Below are positions 11,517 to 21,789 of a stretch of DNA of 64,000 bases, one piece after another. The DNA is taken from positions 39,024,039 through 39,088,038 of the forward strand of contig OX465282.1 of assembly GCA_949987705.1 (NCBI GenBank), read 5' to 3'. Origin of the DNA: Thereva unica. Taxonomy: Eukaryota; Arthropoda; Insecta; Diptera; Therevidae. How positions within the stretch are numbered: the first letter of the stretch is position 1; each line of letters opens with the position of its first letter. Below the pieces are notes generated by a model. It did no database searches. It saw nothing but the letters and a program-made list of their open reading frames with translations, and had not been told where the DNA came from. The position numbers and the translations under genes are program-made.

Positions 11517-12822
11517 TACTTCCTCCTCAACACCTCCTTTTATTCACAACAAGGAAGTGATAACAGAAAGCAAACCCAAGGCCGACCTATTAGCTTCTCT
11601 GTTCGCCGCAAATTCTTCTTTACCCGATGCTGCTATGTCACCTCCCACTCTCGAGAATACCACCCACTCAATGGACGGAGTTCACTTCAGGACTCGCGAG
11701 GTGTTTAGGTGTCTCAAGAATTCGACGCCAATAAATCCACTGGTCCCGACAAAATCCCCCCTATGGTACTTAAAAAATGTGCCTCACCTTTAGCTAAACC
11801 TCTGCGCAAACTTTTTACCCTGTCTTACTTCTCCGGAGTGTATCCCGACTCTTGGAAACTAGCTCATGTTCAGCCAATCCCAAAAAAAGGTGAAGCCAGC
11901 GACCCCTTAAACTACCGCCCAATAGCAATTACTTCTGTTCTCTCCAAAATCATGGAGACAATAATCAATAAAAAGCTGATGAAATATCTAGAATCCAACC
12001 AAATTATACACGACAGGCACTACGGCTTCAGATCTAAACGGTCTACTGGCGATCTGCTTGTGTGTTTAACTGAGCGTATCAACCAAAGCATTCACAGCTT
12101 TGGTGAGTCTAGCCTAGTTGCTCTAGATATATCAAAGGCTTTTGACAGAGTATGGCACCCAGCTCTGTTGAATAAACTCCAAGCTATTGGTATACACTTA
12201 GTTCTAAGGAACTGGATTAAGAGCTTTCTTTCAGGCCGTTCAATGAAGGTAGTATTGGATGGCGTCGAATCCAACCCCCACGCCATTTCGGCTGGAGTTC
12301 CCCAGGGGTCAATTCTCTCACCCGCACTTTTTCTAATCTTCATTAATAATCTGCTCTCAATCCCCTCCAACCCACTTCACTGCTTCGCTGATGACGGTAC
12401 TCTGAATTTCTCTTACTCCTTCGACAATATAAGACAAGCACGTGCCAGACCTTGACTTTACCACCGTCAACACTGATGTCGGCTTCGATCAACCGGGATA
12501 TCGAATCGATTCTTCATTGGGGCGAAATGAACCGCGTCGAATTCAATGCCACAAAAACGAAGCACTGTCTGATCTCCAACAAAAATTGTACCGACCTTCC
12601 TCCTGTCTCGGTGGATGGAGAGAGTCTAACGGCTGACTCAACTATCAACATCCTAGGGGTAACTTTAACGGAGCATCTGCGATGGAACGATCACATATTC
12701 CAAATCGCCAAGCAAGCCTCCCAATGCCTTGGATTTCTCAAGAGATGCAAGTTCCTCCTCCAGCCAGCCGCATTGACTACAATATACAAATCCTACATTC
12801 GGTCACGCCTCGTATACAACTC
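11517..12822 (+). pseudogene. LINE-1 reverse transcriptase, N-terminal segment
   Basis: The motifs run in order: NYRPIAITSVLSK, HYGFRSKRST, LVALDISKAFDRVWH, SAGVPQGSILSPALF and CFADDGTL (catalytic FADD). The thumb region follows with a TKTKHCL and NILGVTL block. A frameshift near 11700 (between TREV and the SQEFDANKSTGPDK region) and another near 12430-12455 break the frame. Upstream endonuclease and any ORF1 are missing. An independent fragment of the same family is at 28276-28445. Confidence 0.85.
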
Positions 12823-12842
12823 TGCCAGAACTGGCAGAATGC

Positions 12843-15635
12843 CTCCCTACTCGATATTCTAGCTACCACTGCCACGGATGCTGTATTAAAACATAGTCAA
12901 ATCTCCCCGCCTAGTTTTCTTGATCATGACCTACTATTTCTCTCAACTAAGTTTGCATTTTCTCCTCCCTCTTCATCTCTTCCATTTCGTATCGTGATTA
13001 TAGCAACATTAATTTAGATCAGCTTTCTGAAGTCGCTGCGGCAATGCGCAGCGCCGTAGCGAGGGTCTCGGGGGCCCTTGTGCAAGATTTTGTAAGGGGC
13101 CCTTGAAAATGAATTTCTAAAAAAAAAGTGATTTCGAAGCCTTTTCGAAGTCCATTGAAAAAAGGGTTCAAAGGTCGTGAGAAATTGAAAACAGCATTAT
13201 ACTTTGGTTTAAACAATTTCTTTATTTCTCATATGTGTGCACATACTATTACACTATATTCTGTACTAGGTAGATATTTTTACAGCCAAATATTCTAGAC
13301 TGCACGTAATTATTTGTAACTTAAAAATAACGAAATCACAGAAACATCACTCATGAAAATATACTGTTCTTGCACATTAGGTGTCTCCTCAGTCTCTTGC
13401 GTTTACTTATTTCTCTAAAATGACTTTTTTCTCGCCCTTTCCATAAAAAAGTAGATCCAACTTTATACAATGTTATAAAAACGTTATCGAAGATCTTTTC
13501 TAGCTCATACTTCAAAACGAATTCTAAAAAAAAGTAAGATTCTTCGGGGGCCCCTCAGGGCCGGGGGCCCTGGTGCGCCACACCGCCTGCACATGCCTAG
13601 TTACGGCGCTGGCAATGCGGTGGGATGATATCTATTACACCACTTGTATCGACACTAAAGTTGATCTATTAACTGCTTTTATCCATCACCTTTTCGATCA
13701 GTGTGTCCCTATAGTAACGAGAAGGTGCCAGGTATCTCGCCATTGTCCATGGTATTCCCGGGAAATCCGCGATCTGATAAATCAGCGTGAGTTTATGCAT
13801 AGGCGCTATCGCAGGACCAGGATTCCTAGGTATCGTAATGCTTACAAACAATTACGCAACCTAATCACTTGTAAAGTCAAATCTGCTAAACGGGAATTTT
13901 ACTCCCGCAAGCTTGATCCCGCTCTAAATTCCAAACAACTTTGGTCCAATATTCGTTCTTTAGGTATTAATACTTCTGTACCCTCACCTTCGGATGTAGA
14001 TGTAAATCTTCTCAATGCTTCCTTTATTCAATTTCCTCCTGATAACACACTCTCCTCTCCCACGTACTCCCCTTCATCTAGCTCACTCAGTACTGATGGT
14101 TTCAACTTTCGTTGTGTAGACTCCTGTGAAGTTCTTGAAACATTGCTGTCCATCTCATCTAACAGTATCGGTTGTGATGAAGTTTCTCCGCGGTTTCTTA
14201 AGTTACTCTCCCCACTAATTCTGGAAACCATCACTCATGTCTTTAATTACTGCGTGACAACTTCACAAGTGCCCCTGATTTGGAAAAAGTCTGTTGTGAT
14301 TCCATTACCAAAAAAATCCTGTCCAGTCGATTTAACAGATTATCGTCCTATTAGTATTCTTCCCTTTCTTGCCAAAGTCTTTGAGAAAATTCTCTTCGGT
14401 CAGATCACGCGCTATATTGAATCTAACAATTTCCTTTCTATCTAATCTGGCTTCCGTAAAAACCATAGCTGCGAAACTGCTGTATTGAAGGTAACTTCAG
14501 ATCTTCGCTCAGTCCTCGATCAGGGTGATGTAGGACTACTGGTTCTTCTTGATTTCTCCAAAGCGTTTAACTCTGTAGTTCACTCGCGTTTGCTTTCCAA
14601 ACTTAGGACATTCTACAATTTTTCTTCTTCTGCCATCAGACTTTTCTCCTCCCTTCTGTCTAATAGGTCACAGTGTGTTCGTCATAACGGGGTCGCGTCT
14701 TCATTCCTACCAGTACTTGTAGGGGTTCCACAAGGCTCAATTCTCGGTCCTCTCCTTTTCTCCTTGTATGTCAACGATGTTACCTCCGTTATTCAACGCT
14801 GCTCATTTCATCTATATGCTGATGATCTTCAGTTGTACACCTCGTGTCCTCCTAGTAAAATCAGATCTTGCATCTCAAATCTTAATGGTATTCTGTCCCA
14901 AATAAATGAGTGGAGTTCTTCCAATTTTCTCAAATTAAATCCTAATAAGTCCAAAGCACTCATCCTTAAACGTCCTAATAGGTCCCTGGACAATATTCCA
15001 AATATCGTCCTTGATAATATTCCTCTTCCCTTTGTTGAATGTGTCAATAATCTCGGTATTATTATTAATGACAGACTATCCTGCTGCGATCATGTCTCAC
15101 TTATGCTCTCCAAGATCTATGGCACATTGCGTAAACTTTGGCTCTATGGTAATCTCTTACCACAATCTATTCGTGCCAAGCTAGTTAAAACTCTCGTGGT
15201 GCCACATTTTCTTTATGGTGCCCTTGTTTACTTCTTTCATCTTGTCGTCAACGTCTTAAGGTAGCATTTAATGATTGTCTACGGTATATTTTCCACTTGA
15301 GACGCTCGGATCATGTGTCTGGCATACAACATTCTTTATTAGGTCACGACATTTTTCGTCTTCTTGACATCATGGCACTGGTCCTCCTACATAAAGCATT
15401 TTATGCTAAAAGTCCTGTATACCTCTCCGACTTCCTAGCTCCTTTACAGTCCCTGAAATCAATCAAATTCCTTATACCTGCTCATTTGTCCCTAATTGGT
15501 AGTCGCTCCTTCTTTGTGTATACAATTAGACTATGGAATCGCCTTCCTAACGCAATAAAAAGGATAGGCACAGCAGCAACTTTCAGAAAGCAAGCATCCA
15601 GTTTTCTCTCTTCCTCTTCCGCACGTTTTCTTTAG
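12843..15635 (+). pseudogene. LINE-2 endonuclease end plus reverse transcriptase
   Basis: The first part (to 13048) reads as the end of an AP-endonuclease (FLDHDLLFLS, a degraded SDH motif). After the MITE the frame resumes with AAMRWDDIYY. Reverse transcriptase motifs follow: DYRPISILPFLAKVFEKI, SGFRKNHSCETAVLK, LLDFSKAFNSV, VGVPQGSILGPLLFSLYVND and LYADDLQLY. TAA at 14443-14445 is an in-frame stop, and a frameshift lies near 15240-15297 before the C-terminal segment with LWNRLPNAIK. Not functional. Confidence 0.86.
13049..13611. mobile_element. hAT-type MITE in LINE-2
   Basis: Exactly bounded by an 8 bp duplication GCAATGCG (13041-13048 and 13612-13619) with terminal inverted repeats CAGCGCCGTA at both ends, the hallmark of hAT elements. 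Removing it restores the LINE-2 reading frame (GCG GCA ATG CGG TGG). The interior is non-coding, with GGGGCCCTT-type blocks near both ends. Confidence 0.92.
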
Positions 15636-15835
15636 TTCTTTTTATTTCCTTTCTATTTTTCCCCTATCTAACCCTCTTATCTATCCCCTATAATTTTCTT
15701 TAGTTTAAGTTATTTTTGTTTTTTTGTTTTAAGATTTAAATTTTTTTTTCTTGCCGTTTGTTCTGTACTTTAAAAGATGTAGTTCTTGTGTACTGCCCCA
15801 ATAAATGTATAATAAATAAATAAATAAATAAACTC

Positions 15836-16265
15836 GCATATCAGGGTAGGCGCCCCAAAAACCACCATGGCTTGTCTCGATAAGGTGCAAAATCGTGCCC
15901 TCAAACTCAATGGTGATGGCCCCTTTCCCGCCTCCATAGACACCTTGAGCCACCGCAGGAATGTAGCAGCCCTCTCCATACTTTATCGCTATTACCATAG
16001 CGACTGTTCCACCGAAATTCAGGACCTCCTGCCTGCACGGCAATACTTTTCCCCGCAACACAAGACTAGCCCGCTCGGCTCACCCCCATACCCTACAGCC
16101 CCCTCGTTCACGCACAATACGGTTTAGAAGTTCCTTTATGAATAGAACAACTCGACTGTGGAATAATCTCCCGCAGTCAGTATTTCCGAACTCGTACAAC
16201 ACCTTAGAGTTCAAACGTGAGGTTCATCGTCATTTTCTTCTACACCCTCCAGACCCCCTCTAACC
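15836..16265 (+). pseudogene. LINE-1 C-terminal segment after LINE-2 insertion
   Basis: Resumes the LINE-1 protein at a VGAPK block, then LDKVQNRALKL, NVAALSILYRYYH and, after a frame change near 16127, TRLWNNLPQSVFPN, ending at a stop at 16260-16262. This is the usual C-terminal domain downstream of the reverse transcriptase in Jockey-like LINEs. Confidence 0.8.
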
Positions 16266-16385
16266 TTTCCTATTCTCCTCTATTCTTCAAACCAAGCTGA
16301 CTACTAGACATTGCACCATGAACTGAACGACATGACGGACTGGTAGTACAGAGAGTTACATCTATGCTTGGTTTTTTCATAAAAA

Positions 16386-17719
16386 AAAAGCGGCTCACTA
16401 ACCGTCCAAATGCTATTTCTACTACCCTTGAAAGTCTATAATTAAAAATTACTTGCTGCATGGTTAGGTTTAAATTCCTGTTGTATGCTTTCATAAGATT
16501 TATGTAAAGGGCAAAAATATCATCGCCAATGACATAGAATGGCGTGGGGACCTCCTGGCTCTTTAATTTTGACGGTGGTGGTAATTCTAAAGCTCCTGTA
16601 CTTAGGTATTTATACAAGCTGCTATCTTTATATATGACTTTATCAGATACTCTGGCCCCTATTGCGAGTGTCGATTAGCGATCGACTCGACTATAGTCGA
16701 TTGGGTCGATTAATTTGCTTTTTGGCATTGTGTAACTCAATCGACAAATATTTGGACTACTCTGATTTAGAAAATTATTTTTGTTGTTCAAATTCCTGGC
16801 AAATTTTGTCGTGAGCAAAAATTCAATCGATAAAAGTCGACTGTCAAATCGACAATTTTCGATTACAATCGACATTCGCAATATTAAACTAAATAATCGA
16901 CAGTTTATAATCGGTAATTGTCGCTTGTCGATTAGGTATCGACATTCGCAATAGGGGCCTCTGCCGTTGGTTCCAACATCGATGCACATAAATTTGCTAT
17001 GTGAATGGCAACAGCTAACAATACAATACTAAAATATTTCTTGTAATTGAAAAAATCCGATCCAGATTGCGGAGGAGCTTTTATTCTCTCATGCTTCCCA
17101 TCGATCGCGCCCAATGTATGTGGAAATTGCCATATATTATTAAAATCTTCAGCTACTTATAACCATTCATCTTCAGTTTTCGGTATCTAGAAAGCCATTA
17201 CATGTTAGTAAAAACTAAAACACAACAAAAATTTTATACCTTAAGATGCTCTGCATGAAGAGCATCATAGATTGCAGAGAACACTTCTGCCATAAATCCA
17301 TTGATTGTTTTACCTTGATACTCGTGCGAGAAACTCTAAAGATCTACATGAGTCTCCGGTAGCAATGTACCTCAAGCACATAGCCAGCCGGGTTCTAGCT
17401 GGTATAGCATATCTCATTCTTGTGTCCTTTTTTATGATTGTTTGTATAACCTGTATAGAATATGAATATAAAATAGGCACATAATTAAATAAATAATATT
17501 TTCCTACCAAGGATAGTAAATGCTCGAAGTTTGAAATAGATATTCTACATAAATTTTTATAATCCTTTCCATCTTCCTATGGGATAAATCCTTTAATAAA
17601 TGTGTTTCCACATCGAACTTTTGCCTTCTGGCCAAAAACGGATTCACCCAAAATGATGGTTTCTTTCTTAAATTTCGTATCTCTTCCAATTCCATCTGCT
17701 GAACTGAAACGTCCGACAT
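16386..17719 (-). pseudogene. PIF/Harbinger transposase, N-terminal and central parts
   Basis: Minus-strand gene with an intron-like structure. Exon 1 (17719 to about 17514) holds WVNPFLARR. An intron with a GT near 17513 and an AG near 17461 precedes RYAIPARTRLAMCLRYIATG. A second intron of about 50 bp lies at 17188-17240. Next come GAIDGKH, with the first catalytic aspartate, and CIDVGTNGR, with the second; then a MITE (16654-16959), then YKYLSTGALELPPPS, FYVIGDD, FNYRLSR and IAFGRLVSRF. The protein then breaks off at the LINE-1 junction and resumes at 11510. Frame slips occur near 17310, 17160 (a stop) and 17010. Harbinger nucleases cut at TWA with a Myb-like partner, which is not seen here. 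Confidence 0.85.
16654..16959. mobile_element. 306 bp MITE inside Harbinger transposase
   Basis: The ends are GGCCCCTATTGCGAGTGTCG and the reverse complement of CGACATTCGCAATAGGGGCC (one mismatch), flanked by TCT on both sides (16651-16653, 16960-16962). Removing it with one TCT restores the transposase frame GTNGR-VSDK. Internally there are about ten copies of a TCGAT / ATCGA motif in both orientations. Confidence 0.9.
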
Positions 17720-17823
17720 AATTTTCCACTATTCAAAATAAACAATAAATCGTTGGCCATAACTGACAGCTAACATATGGCAAGTGCAGACACGGGGCTA
17801 GAATGAGTCACAATTATACCTAA

Positions 17824-18538
17824 GACCGGTTCTACACATTCAATTATGCGTTCCACTTGTTGACGTTCAACTTTTTTTTCTCTTTCACTCCAATGCAAAG
17901 TTTGAAACAGACTAGAGTTGAAAGGAAAATGGAAGGCAGCTCAGAATGGAATGGAAATTTGTGTTCAAATTTTGTGTTTTCGTTTGTAGTGACCGCGTAA
18001 AGTTTAATTACTAAACTTTACGCAATGACACACAACAACTTCCGGCACGATCAAAACGATCTGCCAGAACGCACCCTCGATCGCTGAACTCCAAAGTTTC
18101 CGGCATCTCTATTTTTACTACACTGGTCCTCGTGCAACACAGGACTCCTCACGCGAGAATTATTAAAATAAAATTTTATTAGCAATATATGTATGTATGT
18201 ATATGCATACATATCTATCGCTAAGTTAATCGAATTGAAGTGATTAATGTGATTTAGATAAATAAGTAATACTAATATTTGGATTAAATAAAAACGCATA
18301 ATACATAACCAAAAAGTGTTAATCAAAATTTTTATTCAATGAATATTCGCCACGAGCGAACCTCAATACGTTCAACATTTTTATGAGTGTGCGAAAATGT
18401 ATGAATATGAGTGTTTACGGATCGCAGTGACAGCCGAGCCTTTCGATCTTCTTCTTGAAAAGTTGAAAATGTGCAGACACGAGCGACAGAATTGAACGTC
18501 AAAAAGTGGAATGCAAAGTTGAATGTGTAGAACCGGTC
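17824..18538. mobile_element. Harbinger-type MITE, 715 bp
   Basis: The terminal inverted repeats GACCGGTTCTACACATTCAA match at both ends and the flanks carry TAA (17821-17823, 18539-18541), the TWA duplication of Harbinger. No coding capacity. It contains a perfect 12 bp hairpin at 17995-18023 and a TATG/CATA microsatellite near 18187-18212. Confidence 0.85.
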
Positions 18539-18541
18539 TAA

Positions 18542-18908
18542 GTGTTTATTACAAGTTAGAAACACTCGCCTTTAATACATAGGTTCATTATGAGTTAGAA
18601 TTGTACGAAAAAGTAAAACATAGGAACAAGCTTGGTGAAACGTGTTCATTTACAAGCAAGCGTTAGTGAAGTGAAGAAGTGCCCGTGCATAAAAAGTTAA
18701 GAACAATTTATATTGGTTTGAAAAAAGTAAAGGTTTTTAATTACTATTTTTTTTATTTTTAGTTTTATTTTTTTAGTTTTTTTTTCTTGTTTTAGAATGT
18801 TGCTTACTTTTGTTTTCTCCTTTCTGCTTATGATTTCTCTCTTTTTTTAGCTTTTTTTCTTCAATATTTATGGTGTACACTGAATTTATTTTTTCAAGTG
18901 TATACTTA
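18542..18908. other. AT-rich gap without recognisable gene
   Basis: T-rich sequence between two MITEs. No reading frame with recognisable protein content. Confidence 0.5.
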
Positions 18909-19254
18909 AGGTACCTTTACATTATATGACTTGTCATATGACTTTACTGTCAATGAAGTCAAACCTAACAATGACATTTGTTTTTGACATGACATACGAC
19001 ATTCTGTCAAATTTTGTTTTGAATATTCTCTGTTTTGACTTGATTTATCATATTATTTTTCTATCAAAATTACAAGTTGATAATCTATCTTGCTTCGTAT
19101 TGTGTTCACAGTTAATTTTGACAAGTCATAACAGAAATATTCAAAGCAAATGTCGTATGACATGTCAAAAACAAATTTTATTTGACATTTTATGTTAGCT
19201 TTGACTTTATTGACAGTAAAGTCATATGACAAGTCATATAATGTAAAGGTGCCT
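18909..19254. mobile_element. Harbinger-type MITE, 346 bp
   Basis: Terminal inverted repeats of about 50 bp begin AGGTACCTTTACATTATATG on the left and match the reverse complement of the right end with few changes. TTA flanks both ends (18906-18908, 19255-19257). The interior is non-coding, with many TGACA/TGTCA motifs. Confidence 0.86.
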
Positions 19255-19783
19255 TTAGTAAACGAACATGAAAATATTTCTCGAAAAGCTGTATAAATTT
19301 TATATTTTAAATAAGCTAAAAAAATAAATTTAAAGTATTTCAGATATACAAATACATGCAGTAATATTGAACATTTATTTATTTATTTATTTATTATTAT
19401 TATTAGACTAGGATTACAAATGCAATATTTTTAACATCATTATTTTTACTTGTTCAACATCCCCATTCAATCAGCGAAGCTGGTATGAGAGTTGGGGAGC
19501 CCTCATTCATAAGTAAATATTACAATTAAAAGCTTAGAAGTGTTTATCACAAAAGAACAAGTTAGAAAGAAGTACATAAATAAAAATTAATAATTAAAAG
19601 TTAAGTAGAAGTAAATAAAAAATAATAAATAGAAATTATTAAATAAAAAAATAAAAATTAATAAATAGAAATAATTAAATAAAAACAAAAAAAAAATTAA
19701 TAAATACAAATTAAATTAAAAAATATTAAATTAAAATTAAAACGAATATATGCAAAGACAGATTTACGAAATAAGTTTGACAA

Positions 19784-20200
19784 TTAATGACGCTGAACCT
19801 CCTGTATCAGATATTTCTTCAGCCTTTTCGTGTATGATACTAAAGACGGAGCCGATTTTATATGGTCCGGCAGAGTGTTGTGAAATTCCGCCGCAGTATT
19901 AAGCAGTCCATTTCTTGTCCTCTCCGTTCTAGGTTGCGTTGGTCTAAAGCTAACCCTGTTTCTTGTAACGTAGTCGTGTATGCTTGAGTATTGCACAAGT
20001 TTGATCTCAGAAGTTTTTCTTTCAACTTATACACGAACTTTGCTTTATCCATTCGGAAAATCTGGTCCAATGTTAATTGCCCCGTGAGCCGGTAAACTTC
20101 TTCAGTTGCTGTACTCCATGGAAGTCCATACAGTGCTTTCAGCGCCCGGTTTAACAGTATTTTCACATCTGTGCACACTCTTTGAGAGCACTGAGGGCAG
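19784..20200 (-). pseudogene. LINE-3 C-terminal domain
   Basis: Minus-strand frames with RALKALYGLPW, LTLDQIFRMDKAKFVYKLKEKLL, HDYVTRNRVSFRP and FHNTLPDHIKSAPSL match the C-terminal part that follows reverse transcriptase in Jockey-superfamily LINEs. One frameshift near 19990. Confidence 0.72.
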
Positions 20201-20671
20201 TTTTTTTTTATGTGACACACTAGAGACTTAGGGAAGGCCCCTTGGTACTGTCGACCATGTATTTTTTATTTTTATTTTTGAAATGTCGAACAGCAGCTCT
20301 AGTCGGAAGATAGAGAGAGAAGTGAAGGAAAGAACTGTCACAACCTATCTGCGGTATTTTTATTTCACCTACTCCCAACCATTTCGCGACTCTGACATCG
20401 GGGCATCGAGAACAACTCGCTGGAGTGTTATGCCTCCTGAAACGAGTTGAATCTCATCAACCAACCGATGACATGCGCTTGGTGGAGCGGGGAAAAGAAC
20501 TAGTGAAGGCTATGACAGGAGGAATCAGGAATGCAAAGAGGGAAGAAGAAAGAAGGAAAGTTATGTAGGCGGGAAATTGGGAAAGGCTAGGACCGTGGCA
20601 CCGCCGGGAATCGAACCCGGGACCTCTGGGGATAGTAGTCAGGCGCCTTACCCCTAGACTACCGAGGCCCC
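20201..20671 (-). mobile_element. tRNA-derived SINE, copy 2
   Basis: On the minus strand the head carries an A box TAGTCTAGGGG (20651-20661) and a B box GGTTCGATTCC (20607-20617), the spacing of a pol III promoter. The body matches copy 1 (4917-5391) and the 3' end is an A-run at 20201-20209. It lies in LINE-3 in the same orientation as that LINE. The head resembles a tRNA but the anticodon arm is too degraded to name the isotype. Confidence 0.87.
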
Positions 20672-20819
20672 CAATGGGATACTAAAACGAACCCTAAGGA
20701 TACTAAATCGAACCCTAGATAGGATATGCGCATTGTAAACCTGGAGCGCTATTTTCTCCTGAAGCTTGGGGTGTCTTTTGAGAATTCCTATTAGAGGGGT
20801 GTGTTTGCTCCAGTTTAGT

Positions 20820-21345
20820 TTATCATCAAGTTCTAGCTCGATATATCAGGTTAGTATCATCTACAAATATATGGTATTCTCCACTGAGTCTTGAGTATTT
20901 GATGTTATTGATGTAGAGCAAATATAGAAGTGGTCCTAGTATGGAGCCTTGAGGAACTCCCGTTGCGAGCACTAGCTAGCCACTCGAGACACCATTAACT
21001 CTAGTTGACACGTGCCTCCCAGTGAGATAGTTCCGCAGCAGATCATTTGACGTTCCCCTTATTCCAAGGTTGTAGAGGGTACTTAGTAGAACGTCATGAT
21101 GCATCGTGTCAAATGCCTTTTTAAGATCGATGAATACTGCACCTGCATAGTAACCCATATCAAGATAACTGTTTATTAGGTAAAGGGTTTTCGAAGTAGC
21201 CAGTTCAGCGCTGCTGCCTTCTTGAAAACAGAACTTCTTATTGTCTAGACCTCCATTTCTAGCGATAAATTTTCTTATTCTTTTCTCGAAGATTTTTTCA
21301 TAAATTTTTTCCACGTTGCTTATTAGTTCTATGGGCCTGTTTTAA
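20820..21345 (-). pseudogene. LINE-3 reverse transcriptase fragment
   Basis: The minus strand encodes KIYEKIFEKRIRKFI, AVFIDLKKAFDTMHHD, GIRGTSNDLLRNYLTGR, then (after a stop and slip near 20976) GVPQGSILGPLLYLLYIN and FVDDTNLIY, the catalytic box in FVDD form. The upstream end is truncated and the downstream part decays into non-matching sequence up to the SINE. Confidence 0.8.
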
Positions 21346-21612
21346 ATATAAAATTAAAAAAAAAAAGAAAGTTTTTATAATGAATCTCGCAGTCAAAAAT
21401 CATCATATAAATAGGACAACGTACGTACCAACGAAAAGTGAATGAAATATTAAAAAAGATAGAGAAAATAGTGAGCAATAAAATACGTCTCAAATTCACA
21501 TTGTTCAAACTGATTCCATGACTGTAAATATAAATTGCACACCAACAGAAGTTGTTAATCTTCCAACTCGGTCTAGTGCGAATTCTATTAGAAATGAATG
21601 TATTATTTAGTT

Positions 21613-21783
21613 TGTTACCCTTTAAATAAATTAAACCCGGCAGGGCTAATTTAACATCCGACTTAAATCTTTATTCACAAGAAGAAGAAGAAGGAACAAG
21701 AATATAAAACTAAAATATACACAGCTAATTCAAGTGCCTTACTTACATCTAGATGGTGCGAGAATGCATAATATTTCTACCAC
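21613..21783 (-). repeat. Possible copia 3' LTR
   Basis: In minus orientation a purine tract (GAATGAGGAGGAG) precedes TGGTAGAAAT..., and a ...GGGTAACA end at 21613 gives TG...CA limits of about 171 bp. No second LTR is present to confirm. Confidence 0.4.
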
Positions 21784-21789
21784 TCCTCC

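Larger units (their letters stand above)
12823..15830 (+). mobile_element. LINE-2: 5'-truncated non-LTR element with (AAAT)n tail
   Basis: Inserted in the C-terminal part of LINE-1, with AACTC on both sides (12818-12822 and 15831-15835). It begins inside the endonuclease domain and ends with ATAAATAAATAAATAAATA. A tetranucleotide tail instead of poly(A) and a YADDLQLY catalytic box suggest the CR1/L2 side of the Jockey superfamily; the clade is an inference. It carries a hAT MITE at 13049-13611. Confidence 0.86.
11513..16388 (+). mobile_element. LINE-1: 5'-truncated non-LTR retrotransposon, itself interrupted
   Basis: Begins within the region between endonuclease and reverse transcriptase and ends in an A-run at 16380-16388 right before the resumed Harbinger frame. 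It is interrupted at 12822/15831 by LINE-2. The surrounding Harbinger codons join cleanly if it is removed, apart from a short A-run ambiguity at the junction, so 11513-16388 is one composite insertion. Confidence 0.85.
19376..21345 (-). mobile_element. LINE-3: 5'-truncated non-LTR element interrupted by a SINE
   Basis: On the minus strand the 3' end is an array of TAA/TAAA units at 19376-19405, preceded by about 370 bp of AT-rich 3' region and the C-terminal coding part. A tRNA SINE (20201-20671) separates the reverse transcriptase from the C-terminus. It starts within the reverse transcriptase palm near 21345, so most of the element is missing. Confidence 0.78.
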
